A DNA stretch of 64,000 nucleotides from Neocallimastix lanati (nom. inval.) (Eukaryota > Neocallimastigomycota > Neocallimastigomycetes > Neocallimastigales > Neocallimastigaceae). The DNA lies in assembly GCA_016946835.1 (NCBI GenBank), contig JACVTC010000025.1:673501-737500 (forward strand), read 5' to 3'. Below, piece by piece: positions 11,001 to 21,100 of the stretch. Numbering within the stretch: the stretch's first letter is position 1; each line of letters begins with the position of its first letter. The notes beneath the pieces were generated by a model. That model saw nothing but the letters and a program-made list of their open reading frames with translations, had not been told where the DNA came from and ran no database searches. The position numbers and the translations under genes were made by a program.

Positions 11001-12419
11001 ACATTTACCTTTTATTAATAAAGGTTTATGATCCGAAATGGGGGGAAAGTCAATAAAAGTACCATATGAAAGTAAATCTAACATATGATCATTGACAATC
11101 GCATGATCTATATCAGATTCTCTAATACCTCTACTCCATGAAATTGGGGAGCCCCATAAGGGAAGAATTTTCCAATTACTAAATTTAGAGAGCAAATTAC
11201 TTAATTTCTCAGTAGGTAAATTAAAATCACCAACCAACATTGAAGGATGAGAAGAGTGACTATTTAACCAAGACAATATTTCAATTCTAGCAGCTCTAGC
11301 ATGAAGGCTATGGCCACTATGAGGTACGTACACATTACCAATAGAACATTTAGTGAAATTCCAAAAATTATAAGTATACAAGGAAATAATATACTCATAA
11401 GTGTTGTTTTCAAGAGAGGCTTGACAAGAATTATGAAACCCAATATAAAGACCTCTTTTACCGGGAATTTCATTATTAGCTTTTTTGAAGAAATGTTTGT
11501 AGTTTTTTAATGATACTCGACATGGATATTTACTGCTAGAACCTGAACCATTTCCTGTTTCCTGAAAGCATAAGAAAAGTGGTTTGTACATTGAAATAAA
11601 GAATTCAACACTGTCTTTTTTATCAAAGTTCCATCCATTAGTATTCCAACTGACACATAGAGAAAATTCTTTAACTGTATTATTATTAATATGAGTGTTA
11701 TTAATATTATTGGAATTATTATAATTGATTGAACTGAAATTTGAATTTGAATCTGAGCTTGAAACTGAATTTAAACATAAATTTGAAATTGAACTTGAAC
11801 TTGTACTTGAACTTGAACTTGAACTTGTACTTGAACTTGAACTTGAACCTGTACTTGAACTTGTACTTAAACTTGTACTTGAACTTGAACTTGAGCTTGG
11901 ACTTGAACTTGGACTTGAACTTGAACTTGAGCTTGTACTTGAACTTGAACATGAATCTGTATTTGAACTTGAATTTGAATTTTGACTTGAATCTGCATTT
12001 GAATTTGAAGTAGTGAATAAGTTGATATTATAAGATGAATTCACTTTTTCTGATAAGGCAAAATGTTTCCTTTTGAGTGAAGAAAAACTGTATTTATGAT
12101 TCCTTTTGCTACAATTAATAACGTTAATTGAAGCACGTTTGAAACTATTAATAATACAATCAGTAATAGATGTTAATTCTTCTTCATTACCTACTATTTT
12201 AATTTTAAAGAATGCATCATTAAAATTAGCAATACGTTTAACTGATAAAACCTTATCATTTAATTCATTCAGAGTTTTCTTTAAATGTCTTCTCATTTTG
12301 ATTTCTGGCCAAGATCGAAGTCCGCGGATAAAGAGTAGTTTCGTATTCTCCATTGGTATACCGTGGCACCTTGAACCTCTTAGAATGAAATTCTTATTTC
12401 TTATAAATTGGATTTCCAT
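8004..12419 (-). CDS. LINE polyprotein with poly-serine linker (lineage B)
   Basis: This 1471-residue protein has the same domain order as lineage A but is diverged throughout. Residues about 25-105 are RRM-like in pattern (KLLFIRGL, AFFKIKIVG, SINVINC). Residues about 139-230 are a Ser/Thr/Asn-rich linker missing from lineages A and C. The endonuclease starts near 252 (CVSWNTNGWN) with CFQETGN, GDFNLP, DIDHAI and SDHKPLL. The reverse transcriptase has FLDLKKAYDS, RGVRQGCPLSP and LFADDIVLC. The zinc motif is CPNFCPCC...WISHWLIDC. An Asn/Ser-rich insert near residues 1340-1380 (8340-8450) precedes FNFLLGGR, a block also conserved in A and C (FLLGG). No frameshift or stop is seen, so it is apparently intact. 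Confidence 0.9.
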   Translation of the reverse strand: MEIQFIRNKNFILRGSRCHGIPMENTKLLFIRGLRSWPEIKMRRHLKKTLNELNDKVLSVKRIANFNDAFFKIKIVGNEEELTSITDCIINSFKRASINVINCSKRNHKYSFSSLKRKHFALSEKVNSSYNINLFTTSNSNADSSQNSNSSSNTDSCSSSSTSSSSSSSPSSSPSSSSSSSTSLSTSSSTGSSSSSSTSSSSSSSTSSSSISNLCLNSVSSSDSNSNFSSINYNNSNNINNTHINNNTVKEFSLCVSWNTNGWNFDKKDSVEFFISMYKPLFLCFQETGNGSGSSSKYPCRVSLKNYKHFFKKANNEIPGKRGLYIGFHNSCQASLENNTYEYIISLYTYNFWNFTKCSIGNVYVPHSGHSLHARAARIEILSWLNSHSSHPSMLVGDFNLPTEKLSNLLSKFSNWKILPLWGSPISWSRGIRESDIDHAIVNDHMLDLLSYGTFIDFPPISDHKPLLIKGKCFSSVNSDNSFSLPKKTVKWDRLKCINEKESIFDNNYFSVLEEVIPDPNISIDDISKKFISTSFNIAKELNITSISEVRKSFFHMSQKIFNLQKLKMKLYKSIKRRGSYHNLDEFEELIDKYNRMCKIIHHMCNIYRKTEYQHWINTGCEYMKSHNPKKAWKWLKTTAKVDKFKNMSNSPVKDKNGKLATSTKEQLEVWHNHYKKLASSHSDINSALIEWYNKFSNGTFRYTRHNEWDINQDISIEEIREAILATPNFKASGLDGIPIEFYKALIPPDDENSVNNSSSGLNCLQKIYSRIWNGEFPSSWNEASIISIPKKGDDLSDCDNYRGISLINNGIKLISKIVSKRISEYGLKNNFIRPEQFGFRTKEECVSLFISIREICQRRKNDNKETYLAFLDLKKAYDSVPIGNILYKLDALGIRGKCYQFIKNLYLTSKASVKIDDQYSESFNIMKGVRQGCPLSPILFNLFINDIFNDVSELGIPLGESRCCGGLFADDIVLCAPSRTKLKKMLKKVNEWAKFNMMNFGINKCATMVIRPDTPLFQNKRDPTFYLAGQPIPITKCYTYLGIPFDKSLSLKPIIKLLNSKVTKALFSVSKFLSNSKIPIPFKKIIINSYVLSKVSYFAPLLGSNKTRTNNTQKLINKGLRWIAGIQKAKSFINVYSISKDLHIPPLSAKCALSQVKCFDKWKNSNCIISYLVNNIPKSRKYTWTKESRTLKRKLEKRGNNDNKIKDFYWKRDMKINSIKAEFYDKNKFEETSKFIKLCYDYPDLSYGFYWLLRARSGYRLDARIAKAAKIVDQMCPNFCPCCKSNKQWISHWLIDCPFFNHTRSKVNDKILFLYNAFYRGNLTNDIVNSNNDNSNSNNSNSYNSNNNITNSIFSNVSNSIENNVYIDSSVCEKVFNFLLGGRSINNSTREWKDLFKCQMKSGAYSDTPFLVVTAALLQSIIPIAIGQQWSLFNRFKSNRTTTTKSVNAEETVRQASRASATNEDHNFVS
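11719..12003 (-). repeat. Low-complexity serine-codon repeat inside LINE ORF
   Basis: Hexamers of the form GAACTT/GTACTT repeat on the plus strand (AAG/AGT-type serine codons on the minus strand), encoding roughly 85 residues dominated by Ser. The repeat keeps all three frames open on both strands, which explains several long antisense frames here that should not be called genes. Repeat slippage probably varies its length between copies. Confidence 0.85.
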
Positions 12420-13081
12420 AATAGTAATAAAAAACTAAAAATTAATAACTAAAAAAAAAAAAAATAAAAAAAAGTCAATTTTAATTATAAAGTCTTGAGT
12501 ATAATGAGAATTGTAATAATTTTATATCTTTTTGGAGTAAATAATTTAGATAATTAGTAGTTTGTTGAATGATTGAAAAATAATTTGATTTAGCACTTTT
12601 TTCAGTATATTATTTAAATTGAATATCATAAAGTATTTAATGACTAAGATTGAATTGATGAAATAAAATGGCACAAAATTAGTAAAGAGTTAAATAAATT
12701 ACTACAAGATTTAGAGTGAATCAATCTCTTACAACGTGATACATGAAATATAAAGTTGAAATACAATTGAATACAATAGATTCTTACATGAGAATAGTAA
12801 TACTACATGAAAATAGAAATACAATAAAAATGTATTACTAATTCTTGGGTGTAACTTTATTTAACAATGTTCCAAAAATGCACCATTATATTCCGCAGTG
12901 AGTGTTCACCAGAAAAATTTTACCAATAACATTACCATTGCGCATAATGTTATTAATTAACACAAAATATAACTTTACTACTATTTTGCACCAGTACTGT
13001 GGATCTACTTTATAAGAGTAAAGTTAATTCCCCTTGCAGGCGATTTAAATACATAAATCGAGTACACCCCTGCTCGGGGAA
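12420..13081. other. Lineage-B 5' UTR and unassigned spacer
   Basis: There is no coding frame of note. It contains the shared 5' UTR box (12714-12733) and a 10-bp-stem inverted repeat (12925-12934 with 12945-12954, 10-base loop). A less AT-rich patch at 12985-13080 is one I cannot identify. Confidence 0.5.
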
Positions 13082-13111
13082 CGTTGCACACTTATTAATT
13101 CCAAAATTCAT

Positions 13112-13114
<3 letters not shown>
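13082..13114 (-). mobile_element. 33-base lineage-B reverse-transcriptase fragment fused to lineage-C tail
   Basis: The 33 bases match lineage B at 9396-9428 exactly by eye (minus strand: MMNFGINKCAT) and do not match lineage C at the same site. They directly abut the poly-A tail of the lineage-C element (T run 13114-13154). It is too short to be an independent insertion and looks like a junction product or target remnant. Confidence 0.7.
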
Positions 13115-13157
<43 letters not shown>

Positions 13158-16100
13158 CAGGGAAGAGAATACACTTCCAAAAACTTTATTAAATTTTATT
13201 TTAAAAAATACATGTAGGTGAAAAGTACATTAGAAATTAAAAATAAAAAATTAAAAAATAAAAAATAAAAAATAAAAAAGCTCGAAAATACTATGTATTT
13301 CGGCAAGTTGTACTATGCGGGAATTTTACCCTTCCTATCAAATAAAAAAGAAATAAAATTTAGAAGTAACATCCTTAAAATAGATAGTGTGGTGTCCACT
13401 AAACTCTCCCCGGATTCATCATTTATTGAGCTACTAGGGCGAGAATCACCCTTCGTAGTAATAGATGATAATCCTGTATTTTCATTATGCCTTATCAGTA
13501 CGACGTCGACGCTCTTGGTTAAGTTTGATATTTTGCAATACCTATCAAATAATAGCTCAAACGAACTACTTATGATAGGTATTGCATTTGTTAAGAATTC
13601 CGCCAAGCCCACAATTTTTGGAACAGGTGACTCAGATGAACCTTTGAAAAGTAGTTCATTTAAATGTCTCTGTTCCCCACTATCGAAATGTAGTTCATTT
13701 AAAACTAAAGTCCCACCAAGAAGGAACAAGTATATATAATGATTGATATAATCTTCAAAATCAGAAATAGAGTCATAGGAAGAAAGAGGATTAAACGCTC
13801 TAATCTTCCTAAGGAATAAAACATAGAGATCATCGATGAAATTTAAAGAATTCCATCTAAAAGATGCAAGAGCATCGCATTTAAAAATCCAATGTTCAAA
13901 AGATTGATTACCTTCACCACAACATGGGCAGGACTTTGGACAATCTTCTGAAACTCTACCCATTCTAATAGCAATAGTAGTATTGTATTTATAACCACAG
14001 CGTAAACGTATAATCCACGAAAATCCTAAGTTGAATTGGGGATATTTTAAGCTAAGCATTATTATAGCTTTATTGTTTGAGAACTTGTTACTATCGTAGT
14101 TTTGACCTTTAATACCTTGAAATCTGGAAACTGATTTCCAGTAACGTTCTATAATATCGTCATATTTTACACATTTATATTTTTTGATTTTTTTATATAG
14201 TGTTCTAGATTCTTTAGTCCAGGAATAATAAGGCATTTTGGGAATAGATTTAATAAGATCCTTTATGATACAGTTTGATTTACTCCATTTTGCAAATGAT
14301 TTAATCTGTAAGGCTGCGCAGATACCAGCAATAGGAGGGATGCTTAGATCTCGAGATAAAGCATAAGTACTCATTGTTGAATTATGTCTAATATAGTCAT
14401 TGTTTTCTGTATTTGTTTTACCATTTTTAGAGAAGGAACCGATACACCAAAATAGACCAGTATTAATTAATGTTTGAATTCTAGCCGTTCTAGATTTGTT
14501 TGAACCAAGTAAAGGAGAATAATAAATTACTTTACTAATAACAAAGGATTGAAGAACTTTTTTCTTGTATACAATAGGAATAAGTTTATTTGAAAAGAAA
14601 CGTGTAAATGAAAGAAGGGATTTTCTAACTTTAAAATGCATGTGAGATATAATGTGTTCTAGTAGGAGATCATCTGAAAAAGGAATACCAAGATAGACAT
14701 AACTAGAAACTTTAGGAATATCATTCTTTCCTAAATAGAAGGTTGGATCACTATAGTTTGGAGGAGGTTGGAAGTTCATTGGTTTTATAACCATAGTTGC
14801 ACACTTTTCAATACCAAAAGTCATTTCATTTAAATTAGCCCATTTATGTACCTTTTTTAATAATTTTTCTAAATTTTTTGCACTTGGAGCAATGAGAACA
14901 ACATCATCAGCAAAGAGTCCACCACAACACTTTTTTCTTCCAACATTAACACCATACTTTTCACAGTCATTTAGTATATCATTGATGAATAAATTGAATA
15001 AGATTGGAGATAAAGGACAACCTTGACGAACACCTCTTTTAATAGGAAATTCATTTGATAACATTGAAGCAAATCGAGCACGTGCTTTAGATGAAGTATA
15101 TAAATTACAAAGAAAATCAAAACATTTACCGCGTACTCCATAGTGATATAATTTAGTAAGAATGTTAAAAATAGGAACTGAATCATAAGCTTTTTTAAGA
15201 TCTAAAAAAGCTAAATATGTGAATTTTCCTTGGAATTTTCTTCTTTGACAAATTTCTCTAACGGAAATGAATAAACTAATGCATTCTTCGCGGTTGCGAA
15301 ATCCAAATTGTTCAGGTCTAATGAAATTGTGTGAGAGTGCGTAAGTAGATATTCTATCTGTTATAATTTTTGAAATGATTTTTAGTCCAACGTTAATGAG
15401 AGAAATACCTCGATAATTACTACAATCTGATAGGTCACCCTTCTTAGGAATTGATACAATAGAAGCTGAGTTCCATTTTTTAGGAAATGACCCATTCCAT
15501 ATTTTATTAAATATCAATTTTAGACACTTTCCAGCAGCAGGATGTGATTCTAGTAATTCTTCGTTACAAAAAAGAGCTTTGTAGAATTCAATCGGAATAC
15601 CATCGGGGCCGGGTGCTTTGTTATTTTTCATCGATGAAATAGTTTTTTTAATATCTTCAATCGTAATAGGACCATTTATATTCCAGGTAGTGGATCTAAG
15701 ACTAATATTCCTTAAAGCATGATTCCAGTAATTACGATTAAGGCTGTGACCTGAGGGATCCGAAGCAAGATCTTTATAATATTCAGCCCATCTATCTAAT
15801 TGCTTTGAAGGAGAGATAATATCTTGACCAAACTTAGATTTAATGCAAGTAAGGGAGGTAGATGAATATGATGGTTTAGCCATTTTCTTTAAACATCTCC
15901 AACCATTTTTGAAATCTTTATTCAAAAAATAATTACCTATTTTTACTATATTAGCCTTAAATCTAGCAGAACGAAATTTACTCTTAGTTTTCTTGATTAA
16001 TTTGCAAAGTTTTTCATATTTATTAAATTGTTCAAGGTAATTATCAACATTTTCACAATTAAAGTAAGGCTTAATATTCCGAAATGCAATATGTTTTTCA

Positions 16101-17560
16101 TGAGATAGTTTTTTAATGTAATAAGGACAATGAAAAGCAGAGCCCTTTAAATTTGTTGGAATAAAAGCCTTAATATCTTTCCCGATATTATTTGCTGTAT
16201 TGATAAATTTTTCTACCATTTCATCAGCCGTAAGCGAATTGTAATGAGAATCAAGGTCATTTTCTAGGATTGAAAAATAATTATGTGATAAAATATCTGA
16301 ATTTTTTGTTTTACAAATATGAGTTGACCATTTAGAAACTTTAGTAGGCCTTATAAAACCATCGGAGAGAACTTTGTTGCAAGAAAGTAAAATAGGTTTA
16401 TGATCAGAAATACTATAAAACGAAGTACAAACCGAGGTTTTATTAATATGGGATGCCAAAGCCTCATTATAGATGACATGATCAATGCAAGATGATCTAG
16501 TACCTTTAGCATATGTAAATTGATTACCATATAAAGGAGCAATATACCAATTAGGAAAATTATTTGAAATGTATGTTTTGATCTTCTTTAATGACATGTT
16601 AAAGTCACCAACTAGGACAGCCGGAACATTTTTTCTATTGTGAAAACGTAACCATTGAGAGAGTTCATCAAAAGCAACTAGTCTTGCTTCCTTCCATTTG
16701 CTTTGAGGGAAGTAGATATTACCAATAGTACATTTTTGATTCCAAAAAGAAGTAATATTAACTGAAATGATATATTTGTATAAAAACGGTTCTTGGAAGA
16801 AAGAGCACGAAGAATGAACACCAATAAAGAGTCCTCTCATACCAGGGGTTTTAGGATTAGCTTTAAGGAAAACTGAGTTGTAATATGGAATTAAAGGTGA
16901 TGAAACATCTTTTGGTAGATATCTACTTTTTCCAGTTTCTTGTAGACAGATACATATAGGTTTAAAAGTAGAGTTGAGATACAAAATACTATCTCGCTTT
17001 TCAGTATTCCAACCGTTAATATTCCAACTAACACAGAGATTAAAGAAACAAGAATTTGAATTTAGATGGCTAGAGAAAAAATCTTTTGCCATAGGATTAA
17101 GTTCAACATCAATGTTTTTAGATTTCCTCGACTTGTTCATATGATTCAGTTTATTACACAAGGACCAGGTAATTTTAGCTGTTTCAGGAATTTCATCTCT
17201 TAAGAAATTTAAAACATAGAAAAAGATGAGATCATTTTTGTATTTATTAACCCTAATAATGAAGTATGAGCCATACCTTGGAGAAAAAAGTTTTTTAACA
17301 TATGGAATAATTTCATTGTAGTAAGGGATCTTACTAATAACTTGTGCCATTAGTTTTCTAGGGGACCAAGAATTAAGGTCATGAATGAAAATAAGGCTAT
17401 AATTATTCATATGATTTCCGAAGCAGTAGAAACCACGATGGAAGGGAGTAGTGTTAACAGAACTAGAAGCATCCATGTTTAGAGTTAGTTGAGAAAAGAA
17501 CTGACTTAATTTCTATTTAAAATGAATTGATTATAAGGATTGAATACCAAAGAATTATAT
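13114..17560 (-). mobile_element. Full-length LINE, lineage C
   Basis: Minus-strand element with a 41-base poly-A tail (T run 13114-13154) and 3' terminus CTCTTCCCTGTCT shared with lineage B. One ORF lies at 13313-17476. The 5' UTR is short or unrecognised: above 17477 I do not find the shared box or the 127-bp monomer, so the 5' limit is approximate and the element may be slightly 5'-truncated while keeping the whole ORF. Confidence 0.75.
13313..17476 (-). CDS. LINE polyprotein (lineage C)
   Basis: This 1387-residue protein has the same plan as the other two lineages. An RRM-like N-terminus covers about residues 25-105 (SLIFIHDL, SYFIIRVN, KITW). The endonuclease starts near 146 (SWNINGWN, CLQETGK, GDFNMS, SCIDHV, SDHKPIL). 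The reverse transcriptase has FLDLKKAYDS, RGVRQGCPLSPILFN and LFADDVVLI. The zinc motif is CPKSCPCC...FEHWIFKC. FLLGG and KSVDVVLIRH near the end are shared with lineage A (KSVDVVTIRQ). It has a longer C-terminal extension after that block than lineage A. Reading frame and catalytic residues are intact. Confidence 0.9.
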   Translation of the reverse strand: MDASSSVNTTPFHRGFYCFGNHMNNYSLIFIHDLNSWSPRKLMAQVISKIPYYNEIIPYVKKLFSPRYGSYFIIRVNKYKNDLIFFYVLNFLRDEIPETAKITWSLCNKLNHMNKSRKSKNIDVELNPMAKDFFSSHLNSNSCFFNLCVSWNINGWNTEKRDSILYLNSTFKPICICLQETGKSRYLPKDVSSPLIPYYNSVFLKANPKTPGMRGLFIGVHSSCSFFQEPFLYKYIISVNITSFWNQKCTIGNIYFPQSKWKEARLVAFDELSQWLRFHNRKNVPAVLVGDFNMSLKKIKTYISNNFPNWYIAPLYGNQFTYAKGTRSSCIDHVIYNEALASHINKTSVCTSFYSISDHKPILLSCNKVLSDGFIRPTKVSKWSTHICKTKNSDILSHNYFSILENDLDSHYNSLTADEMVEKFINTANNIGKDIKAFIPTNLKGSAFHCPYYIKKLSHEKHIAFRNIKPYFNCENVDNYLEQFNKYEKLCKLIKKTKSKFRSARFKANIVKIGNYFLNKDFKNGWRCLKKMAKPSYSSTSLTCIKSKFGQDIISPSKQLDRWAEYYKDLASDPSGHSLNRNYWNHALRNISLRSTTWNINGPITIEDIKKTISSMKNNKAPGPDGIPIEFYKALFCNEELLESHPAAGKCLKLIFNKIWNGSFPKKWNSASIVSIPKKGDLSDCSNYRGISLINVGLKIISKIITDRISTYALSHNFIRPEQFGFRNREECISLFISVREICQRRKFQGKFTYLAFLDLKKAYDSVPIFNILTKLYHYGVRGKCFDFLCNLYTSSKARARFASMLSNEFPIKRGVRQGCPLSPILFNLFINDILNDCEKYGVNVGRKKCCGGLFADDVVLIAPSAKNLEKLLKKVHKWANLNEMTFGIEKCATMVIKPMNFQPPPNYSDPTFYLGKNDIPKVSSYVYLGIPFSDDLLLEHIISHMHFKVRKSLLSFTRFFSNKLIPIVYKKKVLQSFVISKVIYYSPLLGSNKSRTARIQTLINTGLFWCIGSFSKNGKTNTENNDYIRHNSTMSTYALSRDLSIPPIAGICAALQIKSFAKWSKSNCIIKDLIKSIPKMPYYSWTKESRTLYKKIKKYKCVKYDDIIERYWKSVSRFQGIKGQNYDSNKFSNNKAIIMLSLKYPQFNLGFSWIIRLRCGYKYNTTIAIRMGRVSEDCPKSCPCCGEGNQSFEHWIFKCDALASFRWNSLNFIDDLYVLFLRKIRAFNPLSSYDSISDFEDYINHYIYLFLLGGTLVLNELHFDSGEQRHLNELLFKGSSESPVPKIVGLAEFLTNAIPIISSSFELLFDRYCKISNLTKSVDVVLIRHNENTGLSSITTKGDSRPSSSINDESGESLVDTTLSILRMLLLNFISFLFDRKGKIPA

Positions 17561-18130
17561 ATAAAATATTTAACATTTAAGTTTACTGAATATAAGAGTT
17601 AATAGTTTCACATGAATTGTATTTCCTAAGATATATTTAAAAAACAATGTTAGTGGAAAAATTATTTATTCAATAAAATAATGTAAAATAGTAAATTTAA
17701 TTTATTTTTTTTTTTTTTTTTATATGTTAAAATATTGTAAAAGGATATGAAAATTAAAAAAACCTAAAGTAAAAAATTAATATAGAAATATAAAATAACA
17801 TATATAACGATAAAAAAGTATATATATATATATAAAAAGTATAGAAAAAATATAGAAAAAATTTAAAAAATATAAGAAAAAAACAAAAACAATATTGTTA
17901 GTAGTATAGTGTAAAAAATTCTTTTGATTGAATAATTGATTTAAAAAGCTACAGTTATGTTTTATATAAAAAGATTGAAAATGCATATAAGATTGAAAAA
18001 TAATTAAGATTTTATTATTATACTAATTGCTGAATCCCCTCAGAAACCATACAGCTTAGGTTCCATCATTGAGAGAATAATTGATTTAAAAAGCTACAGT
18101 TATGTTTTATATAAAAAGATTGAAATTGCA

Positions 18131-18134
<4 letters not shown>
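17477..18134. repeat. AT-rich spacer with a 60-bp direct repeat around an 85-bp insert
   Basis: 17930-17989 and 18075-18134 are 60-bp direct repeats with a single mismatch (both contain AAAAAGCTACAGTTATG). The 85 bases between them include a less AT-rich stretch (CTGAATCCCCTCAGAAACC). The second repeat ends at the poly-A tail of copy 4. The arrangement resembles a long target-site duplication around a small insertion, or a local tandem duplication split by one. No gene is seen. Confidence 0.7.
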
Positions 18135-18175
<41 letters not shown>

Positions 18176-21100
18176 CTAGGAATAAACTTTATTTAATAAT
18201 ATTTTTTTAAAAAATACATGAAATTTAAATACATGAAATTTTTTTATATTAATATTAAAAAACTACGTTATGAGCTTCGAGGACGAAAAGGCCTCTAACT
18301 CTTCCCATTCATCGAAGATAACCCCATGTGGATGAAAATTATCATTCGAATCTGTATCAGAATTTCTTCTTTGCCTTATCGTTACGACGTCGACACTCTT
18401 GACAACGGTAGGTCTAACACTATACAAATCGATCATGGTGTAAAAATCACCAATCACAATAGGCATAACGTTAGTAAGGAATTCCGCAAGCCCCACAAAA
18501 AATGAAATCGGGAAAGAAGACTCGTTCGAAGGTGATTGAAAAATATTATTAATAAGTCGCCTTCTTTCCCCCGAGCCGATCTTTAAGATTTCAAATACTG
18601 CATTTCCGCCAAGAAGGATACACAGCACGTAAAAATTGATATTATCATCAAAATCTTCCTCTTTATCATCAGGAATGTTCAATGATTTCTCATGAACAAT
18701 TAGAGAAAAATTAATAAAAATTTCATCAACAAAGGGAATGAAATGTTGCCTAAATTCTTCAAATTTAGGACATAAAAGTATCCAGTGTGTAAAACTAGAT
18801 ATGCTGTTACTCTCACCACAACAAGGGCAGTATGTTGGGCAATTTTCTGATACTAGATTACTTTTAACATACGTTTTTACATCAAATTTGAATCCACATT
18901 TAATTCGTCCAATCCAAAAAAATCCAAGAGAAAATTGTGAATATTTAAGTGATAGACGATGAATAAATTTTTTAAAACCAAATTTAAATTTCTTGTATTT
19001 TGTAGATCTGATCGCAGGAGTGCTTGAATAATGAATATTTTCCCAGTAAAACTTCCTTATTTCTCCAGGAAGTTTATTACTGTGCTTGTGTACTGCTAAA
19101 CTCCGTGCTTTTTTCGTCCATGAATAGTGAGAAAGTGTAGGTATATTTTTGACTAAATGAGAGATAATACAAGAAGAATCTTTCCACTTTTTAAAGCATC
19201 GAATCATCGCCTTAGCACAAAAACTAGCTATAGGAGGTATAGAAAGTTCCTTAGACATATTGTAAATTGAAGTATTGGAGGTTTTATTTTTAAACCCGAA
19301 ACTCCAGTACAAACCTCGATTAAAAGCAGTTTGAGCTTTTTCAGTATTCTTTTTATTTGAACCAAGTAAGGGAGCATAATAAAGAACTGAGCTAAGGACA
19401 AAAGAAACTAGTATACGAGTTTTAAAGTAGAAAGGAACATTCCTATTGGTTAAAAAACTAAAGAAAGAGTTAACTGTATAATTAATTTTACTATTCATCT
19501 TAGCAATAATAGGTTTTAAATCCAACGATTCATTAAAAGGTATACCAAGATATGTATATTGATTAGTGCTTGGTATATAGTTCATACCAAGTCTAAATGT
19601 AGGATTTTCATAATGTCTTGAAGGAATAAAATTCTTTGGTTTAACAACTAGTGTAGCGCATTTATTGATTCCAAAGGTCATTTCATTTTTAATACCCCAA
19701 TCATGAGCAATATTCAAAAGGTTTTTAAGTGAAGATTTTGTAGGAGCTAATAATACAATATCATCAGCAAATAATCCACCACAACACTTTTTCTTTTCAG
19801 TAATCACACCATATCTTTTACATTTATCAAAAATATCATTGATAAATATATTGAATAAGATAGGTGAGAGAGGACACCCTTGGCGAACACCACGGTGTAT
19901 TGGAAATTCTTTTGAAAGTTTACCATTAAAGTTTGCACGAGCTTTCGAGGTAAGGTATAGATTAGTAATGAATTGAAGGCATTTACCACGAATACCAAGA
20001 TTATCTAGTTTAGTAAGTATATTGTAAATTGGAACTGAATCATAAGCTTTTTTAAGGTCAAGAAAGGCAAGAAAGGTAAATTTATCCTTAAATTTTCTTC
20101 TTTGACAAATTTCACGAATGGATACAAATAAACTAATACATTCTTCTTTATTTCTAAAACCAAACTGTTCTGGTCTAATTATTCCATTAGAAAAAGCATA
20201 GTCCGATATTCTTTTAGTGACAATTTTTGATAGAATTTTTAAACCTACATTGATGAGTGAAATACCACGATAATTATTACAATCTGAAAGATCCCCTTTT
20301 TTAGGAATAGAAACAATAGAAGCAGAGTTCCATTCATTAGGAAAGTCACCATCCCAAATTTTATTAAAAAGTAATAACAGACACTTTGCACAATCGGAAT
20401 AAGTTACCTCTTGATTAGAGTCATCCTGAGAAGAATTTCTACTCTCAGAATTAAAAAATGCTTTAAAAAATTCTGTAGGTATACTATCAGGACCAGGTGC
20501 TTTGTTATTTTTCATTGAAAGAACAGTTGAATGAATTTCTGACATGGAAATAGGTTGATTAATATCCCATGATACCTGAGGAGTAGAAGAATTATTAAGT
20601 ATTCTTTTCCAATAATTTTCATTAAGACTGTGACCAGTTATATCAGAAGCAAGTTCTTCATAGTGTTCTGCAAAACGATTGAGTTGATCTTCTTGGGATA
20701 CTAGAACATTACCTTCTTTATCTTTAATGTATACAGGTGATTGAGAAGGAGAGTAAGAAGGTTTAGAGATTTTCTTAAGTCCAGACCAACCACGCTGGGC
20801 ATCATTTTTTAAGAAACATTCGCCGATGGAATGAATCAAATATTTAAATCTAATATTCCTAATATTTCTTTTAATACTAATGATATAATCAGAAAGAACT
20901 CTATATTCTTTTGAGAGATCACAAAATTCTTGAAGATTAGATAAATCATTACTAAGTTTAAAATTTTTAATCCTTTTATAAAATAAATGTTTTTCATGTG
21001 ATAATTTCTTAATATAAGCAGGACAATGGAACGCTGAACCTTGTAAATTTGTAGGAACTCTTGCTTGAATGTCATCGCCTATTTTATTTGCTGTGTCAAG

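Larger units (their letters stand above)
7706..12960 (-). mobile_element. Full-length LINE, lineage B
   Basis: Minus-strand element with a 34-base poly-A tail (T run 7706-7739). The 3' terminus reads CTCTTCCCTGTCT before the tail, the same end as lineage C. A second internal A run (T's about 7755-7768) sits just upstream of that end. A single ORF lies at 8004-12419, and the 5' UTR above 12420 contains the shared box at 12714-12733. The 5' boundary is uncertain because no second copy of this lineage is present; about 12960 is a guess. Confidence 0.75.

Noticed and set aside
11725-12013. Long plus-strand frames (86-90 residues of Glu/Leu or Asn/Leu repeats)
   Set aside because: They are antisense readings of the serine-codon repeat in the lineage-B LINE ORF.
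13293-13739. 148-residue plus-strand frame
   Set aside because: It is antisense to the well-supported C-terminal part of the lineage-C LINE ORF, whose conserved blocks (FLLGG, KSVDVV) lie on the minus strand.
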